Of a stretch of 64,000 nt of DNA, positions 8,629 to 17,600 are shown one piece after another. The notes under the pieces were generated by a model. It searched no databases. It was not told the DNA's origin and saw only the letters and a list, made by a program, of their open reading frames with translations. Position numbers and translations under genes: made by a program. How positions within the stretch are numbered: the stretch's first letter is position 1; the number at the start of each line of letters is the position of its first letter. The stretch lies in contig NZ_FOCF01000003.1 in assembly GCF_900110035.1 (NCBI RefSeq), positions 372,001 to 436,000 of the forward strand. The letters are read 5' to 3'. The stretch is from Sphingomonas gellani (GTDB lineage: Bacteria; Pseudomonadota; Alphaproteobacteria; Sphingomonadales; Sphingomonadaceae).

Positions 8629-9264
8629 ATGACCGAACCCTTGCTCCATGGCTATTTCCGCTCCACCGCCTCCTATCGCGTTCGCATCGCGCTGAACCTG
8701 AAGGGCATCCGCTATGCCGATGCCATCCACCATTTGCGCAAGGGCGAACAAAAGGCGGCGGCGTTTCGCGCGATCAATCCGCAAGGGCTGTTGCCCGTGC
8801 TGGAGGTCGATGGCGCGGTGCTGACGCAGAGCCTCGCAATCTGCGAATATCTGGACGAGACCCACCCGTCGCCGCCGCTGTTGCCGGATGAGCCGGTGAA
8901 GCGGGCGCATGTCCGCGCCTTTGCGCAGGCGATCGCCTGCGACATCCACCCCGTCCAGAACCTGAAGGTGCTGGCCCGGCTCCGCGCGATGGGGTTGGAC
9001 GAGGAGCAGGTGACGGGCTGGGCGCGCGACGTCATCGCCGACGGGCTGGACGCCTGCGCGGCGCTGATCGGCGACGCGACGAACCCTTATTGCTTTGGCG
9101 ATGCGCCGACGCTGGCCGACATCTGTCTGGTGCCGCAGCTGGTCAACGCGCGGCGGTTCGGCGTGGACCTGCGCTGGCCGCGTCTGCTGGCGATCGAGGC
9201 CGCGTGCCTGGAACTCGACGCCTTTCGGCGTGCCAGACCGGAGAACCAGATCGACACGGAATGA
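8629..9264 (+). CDS. maiA: Maleylacetoacetate isomerase (zeta-class glutathione transferase)
   Basis: Glutathione-dependent cis-trans isomerase converting maleylacetoacetate to fumarylacetoacetate in tyrosine/homogentisate catabolism (211 aa, family size). The N-terminal thioredoxin-fold domain has the zeta-class active-site region YFRSTASYRVRIALNLKG (family motif SSCxWRVRIAL) and the glutathione-binding NPQGLLPVLEVDGAVLTQSLAICEYL. The C-terminal helical domain contains FGDAPTLADICLVPQL. The usual partners (homogentisate dioxygenase, fumarylacetoacetase) are not adjacent, so the assignment rests on sequence alone. Convergent with the antiporter gene. Confidence 0.9.
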   Translation: MTEPLLHGYFRSTASYRVRIALNLKGIRYADAIHHLRKGEQKAAAFRAINPQGLLPVLEVDGAVLTQSLAICEYLDETHPSPPLLPDEPVKRAHVRAFAQAIACDIHPVQNLKVLARLRAMGLDEEQVTGWARDVIADGLDACAALIGDATNPYCFGDAPTLADICLVPQLVNARRFGVDLRWPRLLAIEAACLELDAFRRARPENQIDTE

Positions 9265-9296
9265 GGGTGGCGGCTGGCGGCATCGCCGCATCACCC
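9265..9296. terminator. Bulged hairpin between convergent maiA and antiporter genes
   Basis: Outer arms GGGTG (9265-9269) and CACCC (9292-9296) enclose inner arms GCGGC and GCCGC (9277-9281, 9285-9289). It starts on the base after the maiA stop and ends 16 bases before the antiporter stop. It could act in both directions. No U-tract. Confidence 0.3.
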
Positions 9297-9312
9297 ACGC
9301 ACCGCCGGGCGC

Positions 9313-10938
9313 TCAGCCCCGATGCCGTGCCTCCGCCAGGTCCAGTTCCCGCACCAGCTTGCGCGCCGTCTCGCTGCCGACGGATCGGTCGCGGATCAGG
9401 CGGGTGAGCTGTTCGCGTTCAGCCTTTACGCCCACCAGCCGCAGCTCCGACGCCAATGCTTCCTGCTGGCGCAGCGCGTCGGACGCGCCGTCGGTCAGGC
9501 CGTCGATCCGGTCGCGGTAGAAGTCCATCACCCGCGAGCCGGCCGCGGTGTAGAGGTCGGGATCGTCATGCTCCTCGGCCAGCGCATGCTGGTGCCGCTC
9601 GATCGCGCGCACCGCCGCCTTGGCGGTTGAGATCCTGGCGGCGTCCTCTTCCTCCTGCCCCGACGGCTGGGCAGGCAGGGCGAGTCCCTTGAGCAGGATC
9701 GGCAGCGTCAGCGTGGCCAGGATCAGCGAAACGATGATCACCCCGGCGGCCAGGAAGATGGCAAGGTCGCGCCCGGGAAACGCGCTGCCATCGGCCATGG
9801 TCAGGGGCAGCGTCAGCACGCCGGCCAGGGTGATCGCGCCACGCACGCCGGCAAAGGAGGTTGTCGCGACCACGCGCCAGTCGGGGCTGCGCCCGATTCC
9901 CGTCGCCTTGCGCAGGATGGTCAGGCGAAGCGACACCCACACCCAGACGAAGCGCAGCACCACCAGCCCGGTGACGATCGCGAGGATGTACGCGCCCAGC
10001 CACCAGGGCGAGGCATGGCCGGTGATCGCCACCGTCTGCCGCGCATTGGCGAGAATGGCGGGCAGCTGTTCGCCAAGCAGCACGAAGATGATGCCGTTCA
10101 GCGCGAACTGGACGGTGTCCCATACCGAGTTGCGGCGCATCCGCGTGACGGCGGCCGCCTGGCGGGAGATTTCCACAAAGGTCATCGTCACGCCGGCACT
10201 GACTGCGGCAAGGATGCCGGACGCGTGCAGATGTTCGGCCAGCAGATAGGATCCGAACGGGATCAACAGGCTGACCAGGATCTGCGACCCCGTGTCCTCG
10301 CCCGATCGGCGCGTCAGCCACGCCTTGGCTCGCGACACGGCGGCGGTCAGGATGACTCCGATCGCCAGGCCGGCGCCCGCGACCCACAGGAAGTTAAGCG
10401 CCACCGCGCCCGCCGAAAACGTGCCGGTCAGCGCGGCGGCGATGGCGAAGCGCAGGCAGACCAGGCCGGACGCGTCGTTGAGCAGCGACTCCCCCTCCAG
10501 GATGTGCATCATCCGCTTCGGGATGGGCACGCGCGCCGCGATCGCCGACACCGCGATCGGGTCGGTCGGAGACACCACCGCCGCCAGCGCGAACGCGACC
10601 GCCAGCGGCATGGCCGGGATCATCCAATGGATGAACAGGCCCATGCCCACCACCGTCAGCAGCACCAGCCCCAGCGCCAGTTCCACCACGGTGGACAGAT
10701 CCTTGAACAATTCGTCCTTGGGGATGCGCCACCCGTCAAGGAACAGCAGGGGCGGCAGAAACAGCAGCAGGAACAGTTCCGGGTCCAGTTCCACCCGGTA
10801 CGAGGTCGACAGCCCGATCAGGGCGCCCAGCGCGATCTGCACCAACGGTGTGGGTATGGACAGGGGCAGCATGCGTGCGGCGGCCACGCTGATCACCACT
10901 GCCAGGAGCAGAAACAGGCTGAGCGATACAACTTCCAA
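9313..10938 (-). CDS. Na+/H+ antiporter, CPA1 family
   Basis: Inner-membrane monovalent cation/proton antiporter (541 aa) for Na+ tolerance and pH homeostasis. About twelve hydrophobic helices span residues 1-420. Family motifs present are the substrate-site SPTDPIAV (TM5) and EGESLLNDASGLV (TM6), plus FAGVRGAITLAG in a later helix. A charged cytoplasmic tail of about 120 residues (QPSGQEEEDAARIST... to the end) follows, common in bacterial CPA1 proteins. It is a single-gene unit with its start about 190 bases from the divergent Rrf2-type regulator. Which cation is moved cannot be told from sequence. Confidence 0.9.
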   Translation of the reverse strand: MEVVSLSLFLLLAVVISVAAARMLPLSIPTPLVQIALGALIGLSTSYRVELDPELFLLLFLPPLLFLDGWRIPKDELFKDLSTVVELALGLVLLTVVGMGLFIHWMIPAMPLAVAFALAAVVSPTDPIAVSAIAARVPIPKRMMHILEGESLLNDASGLVCLRFAIAAALTGTFSAGAVALNFLWVAGAGLAIGVILTAAVSRAKAWLTRRSGEDTGSQILVSLLIPFGSYLLAEHLHASGILAAVSAGVTMTFVEISRQAAAVTRMRRNSVWDTVQFALNGIIFVLLGEQLPAILANARQTVAITGHASPWWLGAYILAIVTGLVVLRFVWVWVSLRLTILRKATGIGRSPDWRVVATTSFAGVRGAITLAGVLTLPLTMADGSAFPGRDLAIFLAAGVIIVSLILATLTLPILLKGLALPAQPSGQEEEDAARISTAKAAVRAIERHQHALAEEHDDPDLYTAAGSRVMDFYRDRIDGLTDGASDALRQQEALASELRLVGVKAEREQLTRLIRDRSVGSETARKLVRELDLAEARHRG

Positions 10939-11074
10939 ATGGCTTCTCCGGTGCTGACAATTACTCCGTAAGGTGTAGAACAGGCGTGCGACAACCCTTT
11001 TGGCGGTTCAACACCGGCTTTGCCCGGACTTGCCGAGGGCCAAGCGGGATCGGATCGCCGCCAGGGGGGGGGCG

Positions 11075-11097
11075 CCGGACGATCGGTCCGGTTGACA
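11075..11097 (+). promoter_or_regulatory. Candidate operator and -35 box upstream of the Rrf2 gene
   Basis: CCGGAC-GATCG-GTCCGG, an inverted repeat with 6-bp arms (11075-11091), directly abuts TTGACA (11092-11097), a perfect -35 hexamer 31 bases before the Rrf2 start. The -10 is poor. A G9 tract lies just before it (11064-11072). Autoregulation by the Rrf2 protein is the simplest reading, but it is inference. Confidence 0.4.
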
Positions 11098-11127
11098 CGT
11101 GCAGTCGTGGGGAACACCTGACCATGC

Positions 11128-11586
11128 ATGTCGTCCGACGTTCGCCTGTCCAGCGTCCTGCACCTCCTGCTGCATCTGGCCGATGCGGACGGCCCGGTGA
11201 CGTCGGAGGCGATGGCCCGGGCGATGGGGAGCAACGCGGTGGTCGCCCGGCGCACGCTGGCCGGGTTGCGCGATGCGGGCATCGTCCACTCCGTAAAGGG
11301 GCATGGCGGCGGCTGGTCGTTGGCCAGGAACCCGGACGAAGTGACGCTGCGCATGGTCTATGAGGCGCTGGGCGCGCCACGCATCTTCGCCTTCGGCAAC
11401 CGCAGCGAGCGACCCGACTGTCTGGTGGAGCAGGCGGTGAACGCCGAACTGGACGATGCCCGGCGGCAGGCGGAGGCGGTTCTGCTGACCCGCATGGCCG
11501 GCGTGACGCTGTCGGCACTGGCCCGCAACTTCGACACGCGCCTGTCCGCGCTGGGGATGGACCGGTCGGACATCGGCCATGGATGA
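11128..11586 (+). CDS. Rrf2 family transcriptional regulator with a single cysteine
   Basis: Winged-helix repressor of the Rrf2 family (152 aa). The N-terminal half shows the fold: LSSVLHLLLHLADADGPVTS, the recognition region GSNAVVARRTLAGLRDAGIV, and the wing GHGGGWSLARNPDEVTL. Rrf2 members such as IscR and NsrR hold an Fe-S cluster with three cysteines; here only Cys98 (RPDCLVEQ) is present. A cluster is therefore unlikely, and a one-Cys redox or cluster-free YwnA-like mechanism is possible. The 3' end overlaps the following MarR gene by 8 bp, so the two regulators are co-translated. A palindrome next to the -35 box suggests autoregulation. Confidence 0.85.
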   Translation: MSSDVRLSSVLHLLLHLADADGPVTSEAMARAMGSNAVVARRTLAGLRDAGIVHSVKGHGGGWSLARNPDEVTLRMVYEALGAPRIFAFGNRSERPDCLVEQAVNAELDDARRQAEAVLLTRMAGVTLSALARNFDTRLSALGMDRSDIGHG

Positions 11587-12088
11587 TGCCGCGGAGAGGG
11601 CGTCGGGCGACCGGCCCACGCGGGTGTCGGAAGAGGATCGCCCGCATCCCGAGGCGGCGGTCGCGCCGGGGTATCTCGCCAACCATGCCGCACGGGTGTT
11701 CAACCGCAACGTCGATGCCGCGCTGCGCCGGCACGGCCTGTCGCTCAGCCTGATCGGCCCGATCCTGTTGCTGTCGTGGCGTGGCCCGATGCGGCAGCGC
11801 GATCTGGTCGCGGGGTCGGCGGTGAAACAGCCGGCGATGGTCGCCCTGCTCGACAAGCTGGAGGGGATGGCGCTGATCGAGCGCGCGCAGTCGCCGGATG
11901 ACGGCCGGGCCGCGATCGTATCGCTGACCGACAAGGGCAGCCGCATGGCCGCGATCGGCGGCGATGCCCTGCGCGCGGAGAATGCCCGTGGGCTGTCCGG
12001 CCTGTCGCAGGAGGAGGCGGATACCCTTGTCCGGCTGCTCCAGCGATTGATCGACGGGTTCGAGGCGGAACATAAACATCATTCATGA
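11579..12088 (+). CDS. MarR family transcriptional regulator
   Basis: Winged-helix dimeric regulator (169 aa). The MarR core starts after about 35 N-terminal residues: LANHAARVFNRNVDAALRRHGLSLS (dimer helix), MRQRDLVAGSAVKQPAMVALLDKLE (recognition helix), and the wing with the signature DDGRAAIVSLTDKG. Overlap with the Rrf2 gene (11579-11586) and only 27 bases to the FAD monooxygenase mark a three-gene unit. The last codons and the stop are part of an 18-bp perfect palindrome that is probably this protein's own operator. MarR proteins next to FAD monooxygenases commonly respond to aromatic or xenobiotic compounds. Confidence 0.88.
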   Translation: MDDAAERASGDRPTRVSEEDRPHPEAAVAPGYLANHAARVFNRNVDAALRRHGLSLSLIGPILLLSWRGPMRQRDLVAGSAVKQPAMVALLDKLEGMALIERAQSPDDGRAAIVSLTDKGSRMAAIGGDALRAENARGLSGLSQEEADTLVRLLQRLIDGFEAEHKHHS

Positions 12089-12092
12089 TGTT
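12075..12092. promoter_or_regulatory. 18-bp palindrome overlapping the marR stop codon, probable MarR operator
   Basis: AACATCATTCATGATGTT: perfect 8-bp arms around a 2-bp centre. The TGA stop of the MarR gene (12086-12088) lies inside the right arm, and the monooxygenase ATG is 24 bases downstream. Size, symmetry and AT-richness against a GC-rich background match MarR-type operators. The same sequence could form an RNA hairpin, so an operator role is inferred. Confidence 0.6.
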
Positions 12093-12115
12093 CAGGGCGG
12101 CGAGGAGAAGCTGCC

Positions 12116-13300
12116 ATGTCCAAAAAGGTCCTGATCACCGGGGCGAGCATCGCCGGCAATGCCACCGCCAGCGTATTGGGCCGGCATGGCTTCGACGTCA
12201 CGGTGCTGGAACGCGCGCCCGAGTTTCGGGACGGCGGACAGAATATCGACGTTCGCGGGGTCGGGCGCGAGGTGCTCAGGCGGCTCGGGCTGGAACAGGC
12301 GGCGCTGGATCGGGGCACAGGCGAGGAAGGCACCGTGTGGGTCAATGAAGATGGCTCGGACGCCGCGCGCTTCGTCACGGCCGATATCGGTACCGACGGA
12401 CCGACCGCGGAGATGGAGATCCTGCGCGGCGACCTGGCACGCCTGTTGATGGACGCAGGCAAGGACCATGCCCGCTTCCGCTTCGGCGACCATGTGAACG
12501 GCGTCGATCAGGAAGCGGACGGGGTGTCCGTCACCCTCTCCAGCGGTGGAACCGAGCGCTACGACGCGCTGATCGTTGCCGAGGGCGTCGGGTCGACCAC
12601 GCGCGAGCTGGCATTCGCCGGGGAGAACGATGCGCGGTGGATGGACATGACCATCGCCTATTTCACCATCCCGCGCGCGCCCGACGACGATCGCATGTGG
12701 CGCTGGTACAACGCGCCGGGCAAGCGCAGCGTGTCGCTGCGTCCCGACCGCCACGGCACCACGCGCGCGATGCTCTGCCTGTCACGGGCGTCCGAGGGCG
12801 AACAGGACTGGGATGCCGATCGGCAAAAGGCGTTCCTGCGCGAACAATTCGCCGATGCCGGCTGGGAGACGCCGCGCGTGCTGGCGGGGATGGAGGATAC
12901 GGACGACTTCTACCTGGACGTGCTGCGTCAGGTGCGGATGCCGCGCTGGTCTAATGGGGCGGTGGCGCTGACCGGCGACGCGGCATGGTGCGCGACGCCG
13001 CTTGCCGGGGTCGGGACGACGCTGGCGGTGACCGGCGCCTATGTGCTGGCGCAGGAGCTGGCGCGGCACGACACGGTGCAGGCCGCGTTTGCCGCTTATG
13101 AACGCCAGATGCGGCCCATGGTCGAGGACGGGCAGGGGGTGCCGAAGATCGGACCGCGCCTGATGCATCCCGACAGCCGGCTCGGCATCCGTATGCTCCA
13201 CGGCGTGCTGGGGGTCGCCAGCCTGGCGCCGGTGCGTGCCACCGCCGCGAAGCTGTTCGGCGGCCCCGGCAAGGAGGTCGACCTGTCGCCCTATGGCTGA
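12116..13300 (+). CDS. FAD-dependent monooxygenase (PHBH fold)
   Basis: Single-component flavin hydroxylase (394 aa) of the p-hydroxybenzoate hydroxylase/TetX superfamily, using NAD(P)H and O2 to hydroxylate an unknown small molecule. Visible are the N-terminal FAD site (VLITGASIAGNATASVLGRHG, with an ASIAG form of GxGxxG, then VTVLERAPEF), the middle motif YDALIVAEGVGSTTRE, and the second FAD site VALTGDAAWCATPLAGVGTTLAVTGAYVLA. A strong GAGGAGAAG ribosome-binding site precedes the ATG. Control by the upstream MarR protein is likely. TetX-like tetracycline inactivation is possible but cannot be claimed from motifs shared by the whole family. Confidence 0.85.
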   Translation: MSKKVLITGASIAGNATASVLGRHGFDVTVLERAPEFRDGGQNIDVRGVGREVLRRLGLEQAALDRGTGEEGTVWVNEDGSDAARFVTADIGTDGPTAEMEILRGDLARLLMDAGKDHARFRFGDHVNGVDQEADGVSVTLSSGGTERYDALIVAEGVGSTTRELAFAGENDARWMDMTIAYFTIPRAPDDDRMWRWYNAPGKRSVSLRPDRHGTTRAMLCLSRASEGEQDWDADRQKAFLREQFADAGWETPRVLAGMEDTDDFYLDVLRQVRMPRWSNGAVALTGDAAWCATPLAGVGTTLAVTGAYVLAQELARHDTVQAAFAAYERQMRPMVEDGQGVPKIGPRLMHPDSRLGIRMLHGVLGVASLAPVRATAAKLFGGPGKEVDLSPYG

Positions 13301-13309
13301 GGCGGCGGG

Positions 13310-13624
13310 TCAGGCGGCGACGAGCGCGATGTTGGCGTGTTCGGCGATGATGGCCAGCACGATCTCGAAATAGGTCTGGCCCGTGCCGCCCTCCAGCTCG
13401 GCCAGCTGGCGGCCGATGGTCGCCATGTTGTAGCGGCCGGGCTGGTCCAGCTTCGCGGTGAGGTAAGCGCGTGTGGTCTCGGTACCCAGCGCCGCGCGGC
13501 TATGCTCCATGTCGCGCCAGATCAGCCGCACCGGCTCACGCCCCTCGATCGCACCGTAGCCGCCACGGAGCATGTCGTCCAAGGCGTCCAGGCTCTGCCC
13601 CAGCGACCAGTCTTCTGCCGACAT
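13310..13624 (-). CDS. Barstar-like ribonuclease inhibitor family protein, start region disrupted
   Basis: Barstar-fold protein; the family inhibits barnase-type ribonucleases. The conserved core is MSAEDWSLGQSLDALDDMLRGGYG, then LIWRDMEHSRAALG and TYFEIVLAIIAEH. The coordinates give the first in-frame ATG (104 aa), which would cut off the first strand and helix. In-frame coding continues upstream through IPSFYEEINRVF to Thr at 13702, where typical relatives begin M-T-I-K-T. Here the preceding codon is TGG, then a stop (13708). An ATG sits one base out of frame (ATG-G-ACC), as if one G were inserted after the start codon. CTG at 13690 is a possible non-standard start. No barnase-like partner is nearby. 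Confidence 0.7.
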   Translation of the reverse strand: MSAEDWSLGQSLDALDDMLRGGYGAIEGREPVRLIWRDMEHSRAALGTETTRAYLTAKLDQPGRYNMATIGRQLAELEGGTGQTYFEIVLAIIAEHANIALVAA

Positions 13625-13772
13625 GAAGACGCGGTTGATCTCTTCGTAGAAGGACGGAATGTCGCGGATGGCGCCGCCCTGGATGATCAGTGTCTTGATG
13701 GTCCATCATCCTGTCATGCCGATGCCGCCGCGATTAGCCTGTCGGCCCGCGATTGTCGCCGTTCCGCGACCC

Positions 13773-14687
13773 TCAGGCGTGGCGTGTGGCGGCGTCGCAT
13801 AGCGCGTCCGGCCGTTCCGCCTGTACGGTCACATGGGCGATGCCGAAACGCCGCTCCATCTCGGCGACGATGGCGGTGCGGACCGTGTCGGGATCGGCCG
13901 CATCGTCCAGCGTGACATGGACGGTGCAGCTGTTTTCGTCGTTGGAGGTCGACCAGACGTGCAGGTCGTGCAGTCCCGACACGCCGCGCACGTTACCGAT
14001 CGCCGCCCGCACATCCGACAGGACGACACCGCGCGGTACCCCTTCCAGCAGCACGTTGCTCGTATCGCGCAGCAGAATCCAGGTGCGTGGCAGCACCCAC
14101 AGCCCGATCGCCACGGCGACCACGGGATCGATCCACGTCCATCCCGTGAAGCGGATCGCCACCGCGCCGGCGATGACCCCGACGGAGCCGATCATGTCGG
14201 CCCATACCTCCAGATACGCGCCCTTGACGTTGAAGCTGGCATCCTTTCCGGCGGTCAGCAGCCGCATGGACACCAGGTTCACGGCCAGGCCGATCGCCGC
14301 GACGATCAGCATGCCCCAGGACTGCACCTCCTGCGGCTGGCTGAACCGCCGGATCGCCTCCACGAAGACATAGATGGCGATGGCAAACAGCAGGACCGCG
14401 TTGAACGCGGCGGCCAGAATCTCGAACCGGCGATAACCGAAGGTGCGCCGATCGTCGGGCGGCTTTCGCCCTAGCGCGATCGCCAGCAACGACATGACCA
14501 GCGCCGCGACGTCGGTCAGCATGTGCGCCGCATCGGACAGCAGCGCCAGGCTGTTGAACCAGAGGCCGCCGATCACCTCCGCCACCAGATAGGTGGCGGT
14601 CAGCGCCAGCGCCCAGCCTAGCATGCGTGCATTGGCCCCCGCGGTATGGTCATGGGCGTGGCCTGCGCCATGGTCGTCATGCGGCAT
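13773..14687 (-). CDS. Cation diffusion facilitator (CzcD/ZitB-like) metal exporter
   Basis: Inner-membrane Zn2+/Co2+/Cd2+:proton antiporter of the CDF family (304 aa). It has a His-rich N-terminus (MPHDDHGAGHAHDH), six membrane helices with metal-site motifs SLALLSDAAHMLTD (TM2) and GAYLEVWADMIGSVGV (TM5), and a C-terminal cytoplasmic domain (LHDLHVWSTSNDENSCTVHV) of the CDF type. The start chosen has a GGGAG ribosome-binding site and overlaps the end of the CzcA gene by 11 bp, making it the last gene of the efflux operon. It would move cytoplasmic metal to the periplasm, from where CzcCBA expels it. Confidence 0.92.
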   Translation of the reverse strand: MPHDDHGAGHAHDHTAGANARMLGWALALTATYLVAEVIGGLWFNSLALLSDAAHMLTDVAALVMSLLAIALGRKPPDDRRTFGYRRFEILAAAFNAVLLFAIAIYVFVEAIRRFSQPQEVQSWGMLIVAAIGLAVNLVSMRLLTAGKDASFNVKGAYLEVWADMIGSVGVIAGAVAIRFTGWTWIDPVVAVAIGLWVLPRTWILLRDTSNVLLEGVPRGVVLSDVRAAIGNVRGVSGLHDLHVWSTSNDENSCTVHVTLDDAADPDTVRTAIVAEMERRFGIAHVTVQAERPDALCDAATRHA

Positions 14688-17600
14688 CCGGAGTCTCCCG
14701 ATGGTTCGTCGCGCGTGTCGAGTTGTCCTGCGGCGGGCGTTGGCCGAACCGGCCATACAGCGTCGGCAGCACGAACAACGTCAGCAACGTGGCGGAGATC
14801 AGCCCGCCGATGACCACGGTGGCCAAGGGCTTCTGCACCTCCGCGCCCGCGCCATGGCCCAGCGCCATGGGTACGAAGCCCAGGCTGGCGACCAGCGCGG
14901 TCATCGCGACCGGGCGAAGCCGCTGCATCGCGCCCTTCCGTGCCGCCTGTGCCCGGTCCATGCCGGCGTGCACCAGCGCCTGAACCGCGCTGACCATCAC
15001 CAGCCCGTTCAGGACCGCGATGCCGGACAGCGCGATCAGCCCCACCGCCGCCGAGATAGAAAAGTCCATGCCACGCACGACCAGCAGCAGCACGCCCCCG
15101 ACCAGCGCGAACGGCACGCCGGTGAACACGATCGCCGCGTCGCGCACGCTGCCGAGCGCGCCGTACAGCAGCAACAGGATCAGCACGAAACAGGCCGGCA
15201 CGACCAGTTTCAGCCGCGCGCTGGCGGATGCGATGTTCTCGAACTGGCCACCCCATTCCAGATAGCTGCCCGCGGGCAGGCGGACCTGTCGCCCGATCGC
15301 CGCCTGTGCGTCGGCGACGACCGACCCGACGTCGCGGCCACGGACGTTGGCCTGGACCACGACGCGACGCTTTCCGTTCTCCCGGCTGATCTGGTTCGGG
15401 CCGTCGACGACGCGGATGTCGGCGACGCTGGCCAGCGGCACATAGGCGCCGCCCGCCACCGGCACCTGGACCTGCGCCAGCAGGGCCAAGTCCGCGCGTT
15501 GGCTGTCGGACAGGCGGATCACGATCGGCACGCGGCGATCCCCTTCGAAGATGGTGCCCGACCCCCGGCCGCCGATCGTGGCAGTCAGCGTGTCCTGCAC
15601 GTCCCCGGCGGTGATGCCGAGACGGGCCATGGCGTCGCGGTTCACCCGGATGTCGAGCATCGGTAGCCCGGCCGTCTGTTCGACCTTGACGTCCGCCGCG
15701 CCTTCGGTCCGGCGCAGCACGTCGGCGATCTGATCGGCCGTGCGCGTCATCGCCGCGAAGTCGTCGCCGAACACCTTCACCGCGATATCACCGCGTACAC
15801 CCGCGATCAGTTCGTTGAAGCGCATCTGGATCGGCTGCGTGATCTCGTAGGCGTTGCCGGGAATTTGTGCGAGCGCCCCTTCCAGTCGCGACACCAGTTC
15901 CTCCTTCGCCAGTCGCGGGTCCGGCCACGCCGCGCGCGGCTTCAGGATCACGAACATGTCGGTCGCATTGGGTGGCATCGGGTCGGACGCCAACTCGGCG
16001 GTGCCGGTCTTGGAAAAGACGAACCGCACCTCCGGCTGTCGCGACATCGCCCGCTCGATCGGCACCTGCATCGACTGGCTCTGCTGTACGGAGGTCGCAG
16101 GGATGCGCAGGGCCTGGATCAGCAGGTCGCCCTCGTCCAGTTGCGGCAGGAACACCTGACCCAGCGAGGCGAACGCGAGCGCCGCGACCGCAAGGCTGAC
16201 GAGCGCCGCGCCGATGGTGACGGTTGGACGGCGCATCGCCCGGTCCAGTCCGGGGGCGTAGCGGCGTTTCAGCCATGTGACGATGCGACCGTCCTCCTCG
16301 TCCACCCGGCGCGACAGCCAGATGGCGACGATCGCCGGGACGAATGTCAGCGACAGAACGAACGCAAAGGCGAGTGCGATGATGACGGTCAGCGCCATGG
16401 GCACGAACGTCTTGCCCTCCACCCCGGTCAGCGTCAGCAACGGCACATAGACCAGGATGATGATCGCCTGTCCGTAGACGGAGGGGCGGATCATTTCCCG
16501 CGCGGCGGCGGCGACGGTGGCCAGCCGCTGATCCAGGCTCAGCAGCCGGCCTTCCGCGTGCTGCCGCTCCGCCAGCCGGCGCAGCGCGTTCTCGACGATG
16601 ATCACCGCACCGTCGACGATCAGGCCGAAATCGAGCGCGCCCAGGCTCATCAGGTTGGCCGAGACGCCCACGCGCAGCATGCCGAACCCGGTCAGCATCA
16701 TGGTGATCGGGATCACCATCGCCGCGATCAGCGCGGCGCGCCCGTTGCCGAGCAGCAGGAACAGCACCGCCACGACCAGCAGCGCGCCCTCGCCCAGGTT
16801 GCGCGCAACCGTGCCGATGGTCGAGTTGACCAGCGCGGTGCGGTCGAGCACCGGCTGCACCACCACATCGGGCGGCAGCGACGCGTTGATCGAGCGCAGG
16901 CGCGCGGCCACCGCGCTCGCCACGGTGCGGCTGTTCTCGCCGATGCGCATGATGGCGGTGCCGACCACCACTTCCGTCCCGTTCTCCGACGCCGATCCCA
17001 TGCGGATCGCCTGTCCGGTGCGCAGCGTCGCGACCTGATCCAGCGTGATCGGCACGCCTTCGCGCGTGGCGACCACGGTACGGCCCAGCTCCGCCTGGTT
17101 GCGGATCAGCGCGTCCGACCGGACCGCCAGCCCCTCTCCGTTGCGGTCGACGACGCCACCGCCGATGCTGGAATTGTTGCGTTCCAACGCGGTCCCGAGT
17201 TCGCTCAGCGTCAGGTGAAGCGCGGCCAGCTTCTGCACGTCGGGGACGACCAGATATTGTTTGGCGAAACCGCCGATCGAATCGATGCCGGCGACGCCGT
17301 CCACATTCTTCAGCAAGGGCGTGACGATCCAGTCCTGCGCCGTGCGCAGATAGGTCGCCCTGTCCTCGTCGGTGGTCAGCCGCTCTCCCTCCGGCGTGAT
17401 GTAGCTGCCGTCGGGCTGTTGCCCCGGCTCGCCGGGGCGGTGCGTGTCGTCGGCGCGGTGTTGCAGGCGGACGGTCCACATATAGACCTCCCCCAGGCCC
17501 GTCGCGATCGGCCCCATTTCCGGGCTGACGCCGTCGGGCAGGCTGTCCGCGATGCCCTGCAATCGCTCGCCGACCTGCGCACGCGCGAAATAGATGTCGG

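Noticed and set aside
14100..14230. Loss of a metal-ligand His in the TM5 motif of the CDF exporter (EVWAD)
   Set aside because: Glu at this place is, as I recall, normal for CzcD-type members, so it is not a defect.
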